Source: Haloechinothrix_A salitolerans | GTDB taxonomy: Bacteria > Actinomycetota > Actinomycetes > Mycobacteriales > Pseudonocardiaceae | DNA length: 64,000 bases | Reading direction: 5' to 3' (one strand) | Assembly: GCF_039544105.1 (NCBI RefSeq) | Contig: NZ_BAABLA010000023.1 | The notes under the pieces: generated by a model | What the model was told of the DNA's origin: nothing | Databases searched by the model: none | What the model saw: the letters and a program-made list of their open reading frames with translations, nothing else | Program-made: the position numbers and the translations under genes | Shown: positions 40,973 to 54,130 of the stretch, piece by piece | Layout: the number at the start of each line of letters is the position of its first letter | Numbering within the stretch: the first letter of the stretch is position 1

Positions 40973-41950
40973 ATGCGTATCGCGGTGACCGGCTCAATCG
41001 CGACCGACCACCTGATGTCCTTCTCCGGCAAGTTCAGCGACCAGTTCGTCGCCGACCAGCTGGACCACGTCTCGCTGTCCTTCCTGGTCGAGGAACTGGA
41101 CATCCGCAGGGGAGGCGTTGCCGCCAACATCTCCTTCGCGCTGGGTCGCATGGGACTCTCACCGATCCTGGTCGGCGCCGTCGGCCACGACTTCGGTGAC
41201 TACCGCTCGTGGCTTGACCGGCACGGCGTCGACACCAAGTCGGTGCACGTGTCCGAGGACAAGCACACCGCGCGGTTCCTGTGCACCACCGACCAGACGC
41301 AGAACCAGATCGCGTCCTTCTACGCTGGCGCGATGAGCGAGGCCCGCGAGATCGAGTTGCAGACCGTCGCCGACCGCGTCGGTCAGCTAGATCTCGTCGT
41401 CATCGCGCCCAACGACCCCGAGGCCATGCTGCGCCACACCGAGGAGTGCAGGCAGCGGGGCTTCACCTTCGCCGCCGACATCTCGCAGCAGCTGGCGATC
41501 ATGCCAGGCGAGGACGTCCGGAAGCTCGTTGATGGCGCGTCCTACCTGTTCACCAACGAGTACGAGAGCTCGCTGCTGCTCAAGCACACCGGCTGGACGA
41601 CGGATGAGGTGCTTGACCGGGTCGGCAGCTGGGTCACCACGTACGGCGGCCAGGGTGTGCGCATTGAGAGCAAGCATCACGAGCCGGTCCAGGTCAAGGC
41701 CGTGCCCGGGGTGAAGGAGGTCGAGCCGACCGGTGTCGGTGACGCCTTCCGTGCTGGCTTCCTGTGGGGCATGAGCTGGAACCTGAGCATGGAGCGCGCC
41801 GCGCAGGCTGGCTGTGTGCTGGCGAGCATCGTGCTGGAGACCGTCGGCCCGCAGGAGTACCCGCTCGACCGCGCTGACTTCTCGGATCGCGCCGCGCGTG
41901 CCTATGGCAATGACGCCGCCGCCGAGATCGAGTCCAAACTGAGGGTGTGA
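40973..41950 (+). CDS. adoK: Adenosine kinase (PfkB family)
   Basis: 325-residue PfkB kinase very similar to M. tuberculosis AdoK: the N-terminus MRIAVTGSIATDHLMSFSGKFS, RRGGVAANISFALG, ASFYAGAMSEAREIEL, and the catalytic DPTGVGDAFRAGF-like segment (here EPTGVGDAFRAGF, Asp257). It phosphorylates adenosine to AMP. Within this cluster it removes the adenosine released by AhcY, pulling SAH hydrolysis forward. GAGGAGAGAG precedes the ATG. metH starts eight bases after its stop. Confidence 0.93.
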   Translation: MRIAVTGSIATDHLMSFSGKFSDQFVADQLDHVSLSFLVEELDIRRGGVAANISFALGRMGLSPILVGAVGHDFGDYRSWLDRHGVDTKSVHVSEDKHTARFLCTTDQTQNQIASFYAGAMSEAREIELQTVADRVGQLDLVVIAPNDPEAMLRHTEECRQRGFTFAADISQQLAIMPGEDVRKLVDGASYLFTNEYESSLLLKHTGWTTDEVLDRVGSWVTTYGGQGVRIESKHHEPVQVKAVPGVKEVEPTGVGDAFRAGFLWGMSWNLSMERAAQAGCVLASIVLETVGPQEYPLDRADFSDRAARAYGNDAAAEIESKLRV

Positions 41951-41957
41951 TACGAAC

Positions 41958-45686
<3,729 letters not shown>

Positions 45687-45779
45687 TCGTATGGTCTCCA
45701 TTAACCGCCGAGGTCGACTCAGTGAGCCGTGCGACGAAGGTTTGACGTCGTACTGCGGTTTTGCGAAACTCGAAGTCAC

Positions 45780-45848
45780 GGCCGAGAGGCGCTGCAGCGG
45801 ACGATCGTCCGCCACGCTCGGCCCCGTCTCTTGCAGCAAGGGCGCCTT
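45780..45848 (+). ncRNA. S-adenosylhomocysteine (SAH) riboswitch
   Basis: The aptamer matches the SAH riboswitch architecture. P1 is GGCCGAG (45780-45786) with CTCGGCC (45817-45823). The conserved junction AGGCGCTGC (45787-45795) follows, then P2 GCGGAC-GATC-GTCCGC (45797-45812) and CACG before P1 closes. A linker with a small CTTG-CAG-CAAG hairpin leads to GCGCCT (45842-45847), which pairs with AGGCGC (45787-45792) to form the P4 pseudoknot. It lies upstream of ahcY, the classical target: SAH binding turns on SAH hydrolase. A GAGGAGG ribosome binding site follows the aptamer by six bases. Confidence 0.85.
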
Positions 45849-45866
45849 CTTGCGAGGAGGCCGACC

Positions 45867-45926
45867 GTGTTGACAGATCAGTTCCCTGATCCCGTCGCTC
45901 GTGCGGCGTCCCCTTTGTTCCCGTAA
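45867..45926 (+). CDS. Possible 19-residue leader peptide ORF behind the SAH riboswitch
   Basis: GAGGAGG at 45854-45860, directly after the riboswitch pseudoknot strand, is correctly spaced from GTG 45867. The frame encodes a 19-residue peptide (VLTDQFPDPVARAASPLFP) ending at TAA 45924-45926, 59 bases before ahcY and in a different frame. A GATCAG-TTCC-CTGATC hairpin lies inside it. It could be a translated leader through which the riboswitch acts, or a chance frame. Confidence 0.35.
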   Translation: MLTDQFPDPVARAASPLFP

Positions 45927-45985
45927 TCCCTCAGCTCGACCCGTGCGGTCGCAGGGGCGCGGGTCGAAATGATTGAAAGGAAGTT

Positions 45986-47443
<1,458 letters not shown>

Positions 47444-47446
47444 TCT

Positions 47447-47488
47447 GGGGCGTACCGCTCGGCGACACCGCCGGGCGGTACGCACCCC
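47447..47488 (+). terminator. Hairpin between ahcY and metF-like gene
   Basis: GGGG-CGTACCGC (47447-47458) pairs with GCGGTACG-CACCCC (47475-47488) with one small bulge. It begins four bases after the ahcY stop and 50 bases before the next start, similar in position to the hairpin after metK. A partial terminator or processing site is likely. Confidence 0.55.
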
Positions 47489-47537
47489 ATGACAGCGACC
47501 GTTCGTGCACGCGTGGACCCGAGAAGGCGATTCGTTC

Positions 47538-48425
47538 ATGAAAACCATTGCCCTTGAGCTGGTGCCGCCGGAGATTGACGGTGGCGAGCAGCGGGCTGTC
47601 GAAGAAGGCCAGAAAGTCGCGCGGGTGGCCGAGGAGACCGGCCTGTCCGGTGCCATCAAGCACGTCATGATCCCGGGCATGATCGCCGAGGAGGATGACC
47701 GCCCTGTCGAGCTGAAGCCGAGGATGGACGTCCTCGACTTCTGGCAGCGGCTGCGTCCAGAACTGCCCGGCATGCGCGGCCTGTGCACCCAGGTCACCGC
47801 GTTCGATGACAAACCGCAACTGACCGACCGACTGAACGCGCTGCGCACCGCTGGCATGGATGGCATCACCTTCGTCGGCGTGCCGCGCACGATGGCCGAC
47901 GGCGACGGGCCCGGCATGGCGCCGACCGACGCGCTGGCCGAGTTCACCGACCTGGTGCCGAACCGAGGCGTCATCCTCATCCCGACGCGGGAGGGCGAGC
48001 ACGGCCGGTTCAACTTCAAGTGCAACCAGGGCGCCACGTACGCCATGACGCAGCTGCTGTTCTCCGACTCGATCGTGGACTTCCTGCGGGACTTCGCGAA
48101 GCAGACCGACCACCGGCCGGACGTACTGCTGTCCTTCGGTTTCGTGCCGGGGATCGAGAAGAAGATCGGGCTGATCGATTGGCTCATCCAGGACCCGGGC
48201 AACGAGGCCGTCAAGCAGGAGCAGAAGTTCGTCGCGCAGCTCGCGGAGGCGTCGTTCGAGGAGAAGAAGCGTGAGCTGGTGGATCTGTACAAGCGGGTGA
48301 TCGACCAGGTCGCCGACCTCGGTTTCGAGATCAGCATCCACCTCGAGGCGCCGTACGGTGTGTCCAAGCCCGCGTTCGAGACGTTCGCGGAGATGCTGGA
48401 CTACTACTCGCCAGTGTCGTTCTGA
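47538..48425 (+). CDS. metF: Methylenetetrahydrofolate reductase-like protein
   Basis: 295 residues, a TIM-barrel protein beginning MKTIALELVPPEIDGG, with DGITFVGVPRTMADGDG, FNFKCNQGATYAMTQLLFSD and LLSFGFVPGIEKKIGLIDWLI. The pattern of FKCNQGATYAMTQ-F-D is the MTHFR-type substrate region (consensus IKT-G-A-F--TQ-FF). It is divergent from classical MetF and may belong to the flavin-free actinobacterial group. It would supply 5-methyl-THF to MetH, completing the cluster. The start ATG 47538 has GAAGG nine bases upstream; a longer frame to 47505 is less likely. Confidence 0.8.
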   Translation: MKTIALELVPPEIDGGEQRAVEEGQKVARVAEETGLSGAIKHVMIPGMIAEEDDRPVELKPRMDVLDFWQRLRPELPGMRGLCTQVTAFDDKPQLTDRLNALRTAGMDGITFVGVPRTMADGDGPGMAPTDALAEFTDLVPNRGVILIPTREGEHGRFNFKCNQGATYAMTQLLFSDSIVDFLRDFAKQTDHRPDVLLSFGFVPGIEKKIGLIDWLIQDPGNEAVKQEQKFVAQLAEASFEEKKRELVDLYKRVIDQVADLGFEISIHLEAPYGVSKPAFETFAEMLDYYSPVSF

Positions 48426-48436
48426 TCGGATTCGTT

Positions 48437-48474
48437 CTCGCGCCCCGCGCACCGTCTGGTGTGCGGGGCGCGAG
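48437..48474. terminator. Terminator at the end of the betaine/methyl-cycle cluster
   Basis: Arms 48437-48452 and 48459-48474 pair over 16 bases with a single G-T pair and a six-base loop. It lies between the convergent metF-like gene and the type VII-associated operon and probably stops transcription from both sides. Confidence 0.85.
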
Positions 48475-48489
48475 TGCGTTCAGGGACGC

Positions 48490-49215
48490 TTAGCTCCAGA
48501 CCTGCTGGGGGATGCGGTCGAGGATGTCGCAGCGGAGATCGAGCGCTGGGACGAGGTTGTCCGGATCGCGGTGGTCGCCTACCTCGTGCAGCACGTCGAG
48601 ATGACCACCGACGAGCCAGAATCCCCGTGGCTGCCGAGGATCGGTGAGCAGGAACTCGATCAACGCGGGGTGTAGCACCGCGCGGGCGAACTGCTCATCC
48701 TCGCCGTCGATCTCGAACTGCTTGTCGAACTCGGGGTTGCCGGTGGTGAAGGTGAGGCCGAGCCCCGTGTTGACGGCGGTCTGCATCGCGAACGCCCTGC
48801 GCACGCTCAGCGTTGGCCGAATAGCGGGCGTGCGGACCAGGATCGGTGCTACGTCGAAGAACCGTCCTTCGTGGCGTGCGTCGGCTGACTGGTAGACGCT
48901 GAACCGTGCGGCGAGGAACGGTCGTCCCCGGTGGGTGCCGGTGATGACGTCGTGCGCGGCGCGTGCCTTCGGCGGGGCCTGCGTCAGCAGCCGCTCGGGT
49001 GTGTGCGCTTGCTGGTTGTTGTAGACCTCGACGTAGTCGTCGTTGCGTTCCTCGTAGGTCCAGCCGCGTTGTGGTGCCTGCTCGTTGAGCCGCTCCAGCG
49101 CGGCGTTCTTGTCCGCCTGGTACTGGCGGTTGTTCCAGATGAGAAACCAGGTCAGGGCTCCGCCGAGCAGCAGGATGCCGCCCACGACGATGGCGATGAT
49201 GGCGATTGGGCTCAT
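48490..49215 (-). CDS. Hypothetical membrane-anchored protein of the type VII-associated operon
   Basis: 241 residues with an N-terminal transmembrane helix (IAIIAIVVGGILLLGGALTWFLIW) and a soluble domain containing GTHRGRPFLAARFSVYQ and RRAFAMQTAVNTGLGLTF. It resembles actinobacterial proteins of the DUF3137-like type but is not confidently placed. The ATG overlaps the stop of the YbaB-like gene (ATGA), so it is the last gene of the operon running from 52027. Confidence 0.65.
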   Translation of the reverse strand: MSPIAIIAIVVGGILLLGGALTWFLIWNNRQYQADKNAALERLNEQAPQRGWTYEERNDDYVEVYNNQQAHTPERLLTQAPPKARAAHDVITGTHRGRPFLAARFSVYQSADARHEGRFFDVAPILVRTPAIRPTLSVRRAFAMQTAVNTGLGLTFTTGNPEFDKQFEIDGEDEQFARAVLHPALIEFLLTDPRQPRGFWLVGGHLDVLHEVGDHRDPDNLVPALDLRCDILDRIPQQVWS

Positions 49216-49688
49216 CGCAGCACCGCCCCGAAGTCGTAGTCATCGTCGGCGTCGTCGTCGCTGCTCACTCGCGGCTCCGGGCGCGGTACCGGTGGCGGGC
49301 CCGGGTCGGGGGGCCGCCGGTCCCCGAACAGCGTCGCGTCCTCGTCGAGCACCCGGTCCAGCAACGTCGTGTCGCCGAGCCCGCGCCGGACGACCTCGGC
49401 CTGTGACCGGGCGGCCGCCGCCCGCGCCGAGGCGATGGTGTGCACGACGCTGGCGGACAGCGCGGCGGGCGACACCGTGCGGGTCGCCTCGGTGAACTGG
49501 ATGTCCTTGACGGTGCCAGCGGCGTCGGTGACGACGGTGACGACGCCGTCCGGCGAGGTGGCGGTGCCGGTGACTTCAGCCAGCTCCGCCGACATGCGCT
49601 GGTACGACTCGGTGCGCCGCCGGTTGTCCGCCGCCGCGGTGTCGATCGCCTCGATCCGGCGCAGCAAGCGCTCAGCGGGTTCGCTCAT
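49212..49688 (-). CDS. YbaB/EbfC-family protein
   Basis: 158 residues. The N-terminal 100 residues match the YbaB fold: helix AERLLRRIEAIDTAAADNRRRTESYQRMSAELAEV, then the strands GTATSPDGVVTVVTDAAGTVKDIQF and a long helix VVHTIASARAAAARSQAEVVR. The C-terminus is Pro-rich then acidic. Such YbaB proteins are regularly encoded with WXG/EspC-like genes in actinobacteria. Overlaps the next gene by four bases. Role unknown; may act as a chaperone or nucleoid-type protein. Confidence 0.85.
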   Translation of the reverse strand: MSEPAERLLRRIEAIDTAAADNRRRTESYQRMSAELAEVTGTATSPDGVVTVVTDAAGTVKDIQFTEATRTVSPAALSASVVHTIASARAAAARSQAEVVRRGLGDTTLLDRVLDEDATLFGDRRPPDPGPPPVPRPEPRVSSDDDADDDYDFGAVLR

Positions 49689-49697
49689 GGCAGCTCC

Positions 49698-50189
49698 TCA
49701 CACGGCTTGGTCGGGCTTGATGGTGGAAAGGAACGTCTGGAACTCGCCGATCACGGCCTCGAACCGGTCTGGCGTCGACGACAGTACCGCGTGCAGCACG
49801 ACCTTCCTGCTCGCGTCACTGGTGTCGCGCATGGTGATGAACACCTGGAACTGGACGACGTCCTGCTTCCTGCCCTCCAGCGTGATCGGCATCCGCACCG
49901 CCTGGGTAAGCCCTGGGCTGTCGTCGGAGCCGACCTCCTTGCGTCTGCCGAGCTGGACGGTGCCGACGCTGCTCTCCAGCCGGGCGATGACCTCGTCGGC
50001 GACCTGCGCCAGCGGGACGTCGTCGCCGCGCAACTCGCCGCTGAGCGTGATGTTGGGGGTGAAGCCGTTGCTCGCCGGGGGACGCAGCGCGACGAACGCG
50101 GCATCCGGCGCGCCCACCTCGTCTGGCGGGGCCGACTGCCAGCCCTCGGGTAGCGAGAACTGGATCGGCACGGGAATCGTGCTTGCCAT
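49698..50189 (-). CDS. LpqN/DUF1795-like hypothetical protein
   Basis: 163 residues with no signal peptide. The segment IPVPIQFSLPEGWQSAPPDEVGAPDAAFVALRP and later FQVFITMRDTSDASRKVVLHAVLSSTPDRFEAVIGEFQTFLSTIK follow the LpqN/PsbP-like fold (DUF1795), seen in proteins that accompany type VII secretion genes. Nine bases separate its stop from the YbaB gene start. Function unknown. Confidence 0.75.
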   Translation of the reverse strand: MASTIPVPIQFSLPEGWQSAPPDEVGAPDAAFVALRPPASNGFTPNITLSGELRGDDVPLAQVADEVIARLESSVGTVQLGRRKEVGSDDSPGLTQAVRMPITLEGRKQDVVQFQVFITMRDTSDASRKVVLHAVLSSTPDRFEAVIGEFQTFLSTIKPDQAV

Positions 50190-50213
50190 GAGTGTGAAGT
50201 CTCCGATCTGTGG

Positions 50214-51596
50214 TTAGAAGCCGAGGACGTTCCCGACGGCGCCAACGCCGTCGCTGACGGCGCCGCCGATGTCGCTGGCAACATCGCCGACGTCGCTGGC
50301 GACATCGCTGACGGTATCGACAACCTCGCCCGGGTCGACGGAGACGTCGAAGCCAAGCTTCGCGCCGTAGCCGAGCCCGATGCCAGCCTCGGCGCCGATG
50401 TGGAACTTGCCGTCCTCGCCCATGCCGAACTGTCCGCCCACTTCGGCCCCCGCGCCTGCCCATGCTTCGCCGGTGACACCGGCGCCGAGACCGCCGACCT
50501 CCGCCGACGCCTCGCCGACGGCGCGACCGCCGACGAACGCGCCTCCCTCGCCCTGTGCGCCGGTCAGTCCGATGCTGCCGTCCGCGTAGGCCTCCGCGCC
50601 GACGAACACCTCGCCCTGCCCGGCCACGCTGGCGTGGTCACCGAAGTTCAGCTCGCCTTCCGCGTTCGCCTTCGCGAGGTACGCCTCCGCGCTGGCACCA
50701 GCCGAGACGCCGGTGAGGCTCGCGCTGGCGTGCGCCTCGGCGCCAGCTCCGAGGGCGGAGGCGGAAGCGGTGCCACTGCCGTCGACCCAGCCAGCGTCGA
50801 ACTCGCCCTCGACGTCGCCCTTCCACACTTCGGCGGTGGCCTCGCCGGACCACTCCGCGCTCGGGACGTCGATGCCAAACTGTTCCAGTACCCCGTCCAG
50901 GTCGAACAGGCCGCCAGAGCCTTGGCCCCACTCCCGCTGGAAGCTGCGGCCGCCGGGACCGCGCTGCCAGCCCCCTGGGTCGACCTGTTCGCCGGTGACC
51001 GGGTCGGTTTGGAGCCTGCGGTTGTCCGCGCCGAAGCCGCGCTCGCCGAGGGTGTGGCTGAAGCCGCCCTCGCCGTCCGGCTCCATCCCGAGCGCCCCCG
51101 CCACCACACCGCCGACCGCGGCGAGCTCTTCTCGGGCGTTGCTGAGGACGGCTTGGGCTTCCTCGACGGCCCCCTGTGCCGGGTCGACGAACGCCCCGAT
51201 CATCTCGCCAGCCGCCTGGGCCGCCTGCGCGAGGACGTTGTACTCCGCCGCTGCGGCCCTGCTGGCCGCCTGCGCCTCGGTGTACATCTCGATCGCGCGC
51301 TGCGCCTCGCCTTGCGCCCAGGTCAGCGTGTCGGCGAAGTCGGCAAGACGTTCACTGCCGCCGCCGAGCTGGTCGATCGCCTGGAGCCACTTGGGTGGTT
51401 CCTGGGCGAAGGCGTTGCGGAACGCCGTGCTCGCCTCGCCGGTCCAGTCGAGCGGATCGATGCCGCCGAGGCCGTCGCTGACCCCGCTGAGGTTGGTGAT
51501 GATGCCGACCATCTCGCGCAGGTCGTTCGAGATCTGCTCCGGTTGTCCCGGGATCAGCGCGGTAGGATCTGTCGTCTGTCCCAATTCCGCTGCCAT
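50214..51596 (-). CDS. Putative type VII-secreted protein with Gly/Ala-rich repeat C-terminus
   Basis: 460 residues. The N-terminal 190 residues are helical with the T7SS-secreted protein layout (GQPEQISNDLREMVGIITNLSGVSDGLGGIDPLDWTGEASTAFRNAFAQEPPKW, with a W-T-G-E-A motif analogous to WXG). After a Gly/Trp linker, residues about 230-430 are a low-complexity beta-type region of alternating Gly, Ala and Glu (GAGAEAHASASLTG, GEVFVGAEAYADGS). The C-terminus is a Val/Asp/Gly helix-like repeat. No nuclease or toxin domain is visible. It follows the EspC-like gene with a TGATG-type overlap. Confidence 0.78.
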   Translation of the reverse strand: MAAELGQTTDPTALIPGQPEQISNDLREMVGIITNLSGVSDGLGGIDPLDWTGEASTAFRNAFAQEPPKWLQAIDQLGGGSERLADFADTLTWAQGEAQRAIEMYTEAQAASRAAAAEYNVLAQAAQAAGEMIGAFVDPAQGAVEEAQAVLSNAREELAAVGGVVAGALGMEPDGEGGFSHTLGERGFGADNRRLQTDPVTGEQVDPGGWQRGPGGRSFQREWGQGSGGLFDLDGVLEQFGIDVPSAEWSGEATAEVWKGDVEGEFDAGWVDGSGTASASALGAGAEAHASASLTGVSAGASAEAYLAKANAEGELNFGDHASVAGQGEVFVGAEAYADGSIGLTGAQGEGGAFVGGRAVGEASAEVGGLGAGVTGEAWAGAGAEVGGQFGMGEDGKFHIGAEAGIGLGYGAKLGFDVSVDPGEVVDTVSDVASDVGDVASDIGGAVSDGVGAVGNVLGF

Positions 51597-52027
51597 CAGT
51601 ACAACGGCCCCCCTCGTCCGGTGCCCTTGCCGGTGTCCTCGTCGGCGGTCGGGTTGAGTTTGCTCGCGATATCAGGGTTGATGAAGCCGCCGCCCGCACC
51701 ACCCAGCGCGCCGCCGATCGCCCCTCCGACGTCGTCGATACCGGAACCGGCAGCGCCGATGGTCGACTCCGCGTCGTCCTCAAGGCCGAAATAGGTCGAG
51801 ACGGCGTCGAACAGTCCCGTGCTGTGATCCTCTGCCTGCTTCTTCAGGTCCTCAACGTGGTCGCGCATCATCTCGATGAACCGCGCCCATCCGGTTTGGA
51901 CGCCCGGATGGCCGTAGTCGCCGCTGGGGCCGGACCACACTGTGTTCGCGACCCGCCCGACGACGTCGGTGATGTCGTTGGCTGCCCGCTGGATCTGCTC
52001 CGGGACAGCTCCGTACCCGCCTGTCAT
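51596..52027 (-). CDS. EspC/DUF2580-like type VII secretion target
   Basis: 143 residues. The helical N-terminal 70 residues (VPEQIQRAANDITDVVGRVANTVWSGPSGDYGHPGVQTGWARFIEMMRDHVEDLKKQ) have the size and pattern of ESX-1 EspC-type or WXG100-related proteins that pair with larger secreted partners. The rest is Gly/Asp-rich. It is first in a five-gene minus-strand operon. Start ATG 52027 with GAGGGG upstream. Confidence 0.78.
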   Translation of the reverse strand: MTGGYGAVPEQIQRAANDITDVVGRVANTVWSGPSGDYGHPGVQTGWARFIEMMRDHVEDLKKQAEDHSTGLFDAVSTYFGLEDDAESTIGAAGSGIDDVGGAIGGALGGAGGGFINPDIASKLNPTADEDTGKGTGRGGPLY

Positions 52028-52178
52028 GGAAAACCCCTCGCCTCATCGCATGCCGTGGTGCGATTGGACCAACCGTGATCAACACGATGGGGCGGAGGTT
52101 AGCAGCGTTGGTGCGTCGGTGTGAGGGAGTTTCCAAAAATTGGTTTACGGCGGATGGAGCACGCCGACAGCGCGTCTG

Positions 52179-52820
52179 TCAGCCCTGATACCCCTGCGGC
52201 GGATACGGCGGGTAAGCACCGTACGGCTGTTGCTGGCGCTTGCGCAGCGCGGAGCGGCGGCGGAAGAACGTGACCAGACCGATGATCACCGCGACGAGCG
52301 AGCCCAACATCGCGAGACCGAACGCGCCGAAGATCATCGCTACCGCGCCGAAGACGGAGGCATGAGGACCAACGCCGAACCAGGCCGTCTCCGCGGTGGC
52401 TTCGGTGGCGACGCAGGTGACGGTATAGGTGCCTGGCGGGACAGGGTTCGTCGAGCGCAGTAGGACGCGCCACTCCGCGCCGCTGGCGGTGACCGTTTCG
52501 GTGCCCTTCGTTGGTCCCAGCTCGACCGGTGCGCCGGTGTTGTCGGTGGCCTGGCACCGGGCACTGGCTGGAGTGCGGTCGATGAAGATGGTCAGGCCCT
52601 CATCGTCCAGCGTGACGTCGCGTTGCTCGCCGGAGGACAGCTCGGCGACAGGGCCGGGGAAGGCGTTGATCGCGTTGAACCCGATCAACGCCCCTCCGGC
52701 CAGCGCGAGCACGAACACGCCAACCGCGACGGCGTAGAGCGCCTTGGACGGCTTGACGTCTGGCTGCCCTTGGCCGTGAGGCGTCTCGTACGGCTGGTAG
52801 GGCGGTGGCGGTGTCGTCAT
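52179..52820 (-). CDS. Hypothetical two-transmembrane protein
   Basis: 213 residues. Pro/Tyr-rich N-terminus, a transmembrane helix at about 28-48 (LYAVAVGVFVLALAGGALIGF), an extracytoplasmic domain of roughly 90 residues with two Cys (ARCQATDNTG and YTVTCVATEA) that could form a disulfide, a second helix at about 158-182, and a basic Pro/Tyr tail. This layout is common in actinobacterial envelope proteins of unknown function. It is adjacent to, and oriented with, the DUF4190/MmpS-like gene. Confidence 0.7.
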   Translation of the reverse strand: MTTPPPPYQPYETPHGQGQPDVKPSKALYAVAVGVFVLALAGGALIGFNAINAFPGPVAELSSGEQRDVTLDDEGLTIFIDRTPASARCQATDNTGAPVELGPTKGTETVTASGAEWRVLLRSTNPVPPGTYTVTCVATEATAETAWFGVGPHASVFGAVAMIFGAFGLAMLGSLVAVIIGLVTFFRRRSALRKRQQQPYGAYPPYPPQGYQG

Positions 52821-52873
52821 GCTCGCCGATGGTAGCTACCGGCGAGCATCACCGTCCCTGACTCACTCAGCTG

Positions 52874-53503
52874 TCAGCCGCTGAAGCCGTCGCACGACGC
52901 TGTGGAGAACTGGCCCTTTGCCGTACTCGTCGTGCTCTCCTCACCGTCGACGACCACCGTGCAGGTCACCTTGCCGCCGTCGGCGCCGGTAGTGACCGTG
53001 AGCGAACCACCCTTGAACAGCCCCTTGGTCTCGACGTCCTTCGACCATGGCAGGTTCGCGACCTCTTCCTGGTTCATCGAGCTGTTGCCATCGCCGAACG
53101 TGGAGTACGTGACCGTGACGTTCGAGGCAGTCCCGGTGACCTCGTAGTGCACGGTGACGGACCGGTTGGCCTCTTCCTGGACGTCGTTGGCCGCCTTGCC
53201 GAACGCGGCCACCCACAAGATGCAGATCACGAGCCCGACAGCGGACACCACGACAGCTGCGATCGCGAGTCCCTTGTTGCTGGCTTCGCCCTTGTTGACG
53301 CGGAGCACACCGAGGATGCCGAAGATCAGCCCGAGGATGACCAGCGGCCACGCGATGACGCCGACAACGGGGATGACCGAGAAGATCAGCCCGATGAGTC
53401 CCAGCACGAAGCCAGCGGTGCCGAGCCCGTTCCGATTGGCTGGCCGCGGCGGCTGTGCGGGTGGCGCCGGGGGATGGCTCGGGTACGGGTTCTGCTCCGT
53501 CAT
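52874..53503 (-). CDS. DUF4190 membrane protein with MmpS-like extracellular domain
   Basis: 209 residues. A Pro-rich cytoplasmic N-terminus precedes the DUF4190 hairpin of two hydrophobic segments (TAGFVLGLIGLIFSVIPVVGVIAWPLVILGLIFGILGVLRV) and a third segment at about 82-104. The C-terminal domain (VHYEVTGTASNVTVTYSTFGD ... CTVVVDGEESTTSTAKGQFSTASC) resembles MmpS with a conserved disulfide pair. Start at ATG 53503 is preferred over the longer frame. Role unknown; MmpS domains partner MmpL exporters but none is nearby. Confidence 0.78.
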   Translation of the reverse strand: MTEQNPYPSHPPAPPAQPPRPANRNGLGTAGFVLGLIGLIFSVIPVVGVIAWPLVILGLIFGILGVLRVNKGEASNKGLAIAAVVVSAVGLVICILWVAAFGKAANDVQEEANRSVTVHYEVTGTASNVTVTYSTFGDGNSSMNQEEVANLPWSKDVETKGLFKGGSLTVTTGADGGKVTCTVVVDGEESTTSTAKGQFSTASCDGFSG

Positions 53504-53845
53504 TACCAATGTCCCTTCGTTATGAGTGTCGCAAGCCACAGTGGTGGCCTTGGTTGGGTGCGCGGCGGTACGGGCCGAATCAGCCCAGCATCACGTCGAT
53601 GACGTGGCCCCCAGCGACGAATGGGTCGCCGACGCCGCGCGGGCAGCGATCGGGATGTCGTTCCGCACGGTGCGGTCGTTAGCCGGATCGCGCGGACTTA
53701 ACCAGGATGAGACCGGGCCGCGACAGAAACATGAATGTGACGAGCGCGCGGCGTAGCGGGACAATCGAACGTGGCACGGTAACCGGCCGATCGGTGCCGC
53801 ATAGCGAAAACCGCAGGCCAGCGGGAGGCTGACCTGCGGTGGGAG
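53504..53845. other. Intergenic region upstream of DUF4190 gene
   Basis: 342 bases between the DUF4190 gene and tRNA-Lys. It contains the promoter region of the DUF4190 gene. Short open frames across it have no ribosome binding site or recognisable content. No repeat or structured element was found. Confidence 0.5.
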
Positions 53846-53918
53846 TGCGCCGACAGGGACTCGAACCCCGAACCCGCTGGTTAAGAGCCAGCTGCTCTGC
53901 CAATTGAGCTATCGGCGC
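53846..53918 (-). tRNA. tRNA-Lys (CTT)
   Basis: Minus-strand cloverleaf with acceptor GCGCCGA (53912-53918) pairing with TCGGCGC, D arm AGCTCAATTGGCAGAGC, anticodon stem-loop CTGG-CTCTTAA-CCAG giving anticodon CTT, and T arm CGGGG-TTCGAGT-CCCTG. Discriminator A73. No CCA is encoded. 73 bases. Confidence 0.97.
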
Positions 53919-54130
53919 GAAAGGGACTCACCGGCACCCGGCCGATGCGACGTTGGAAACGTTAGCACGGCGCGGTCAGGCCGCTTCGCACAGGGGGTGC
54001 GGAATGGTGGTGGAGCTGAGTCAGGATAGTGACCTCATAGCGGACAACGTCCGACAGACTTGACGCGTCGACACGACGAGTGCCACGGGGAATCGTGCGC
54101 GACGAGTCAACGGCTTAGGGGAGAGTCAGG

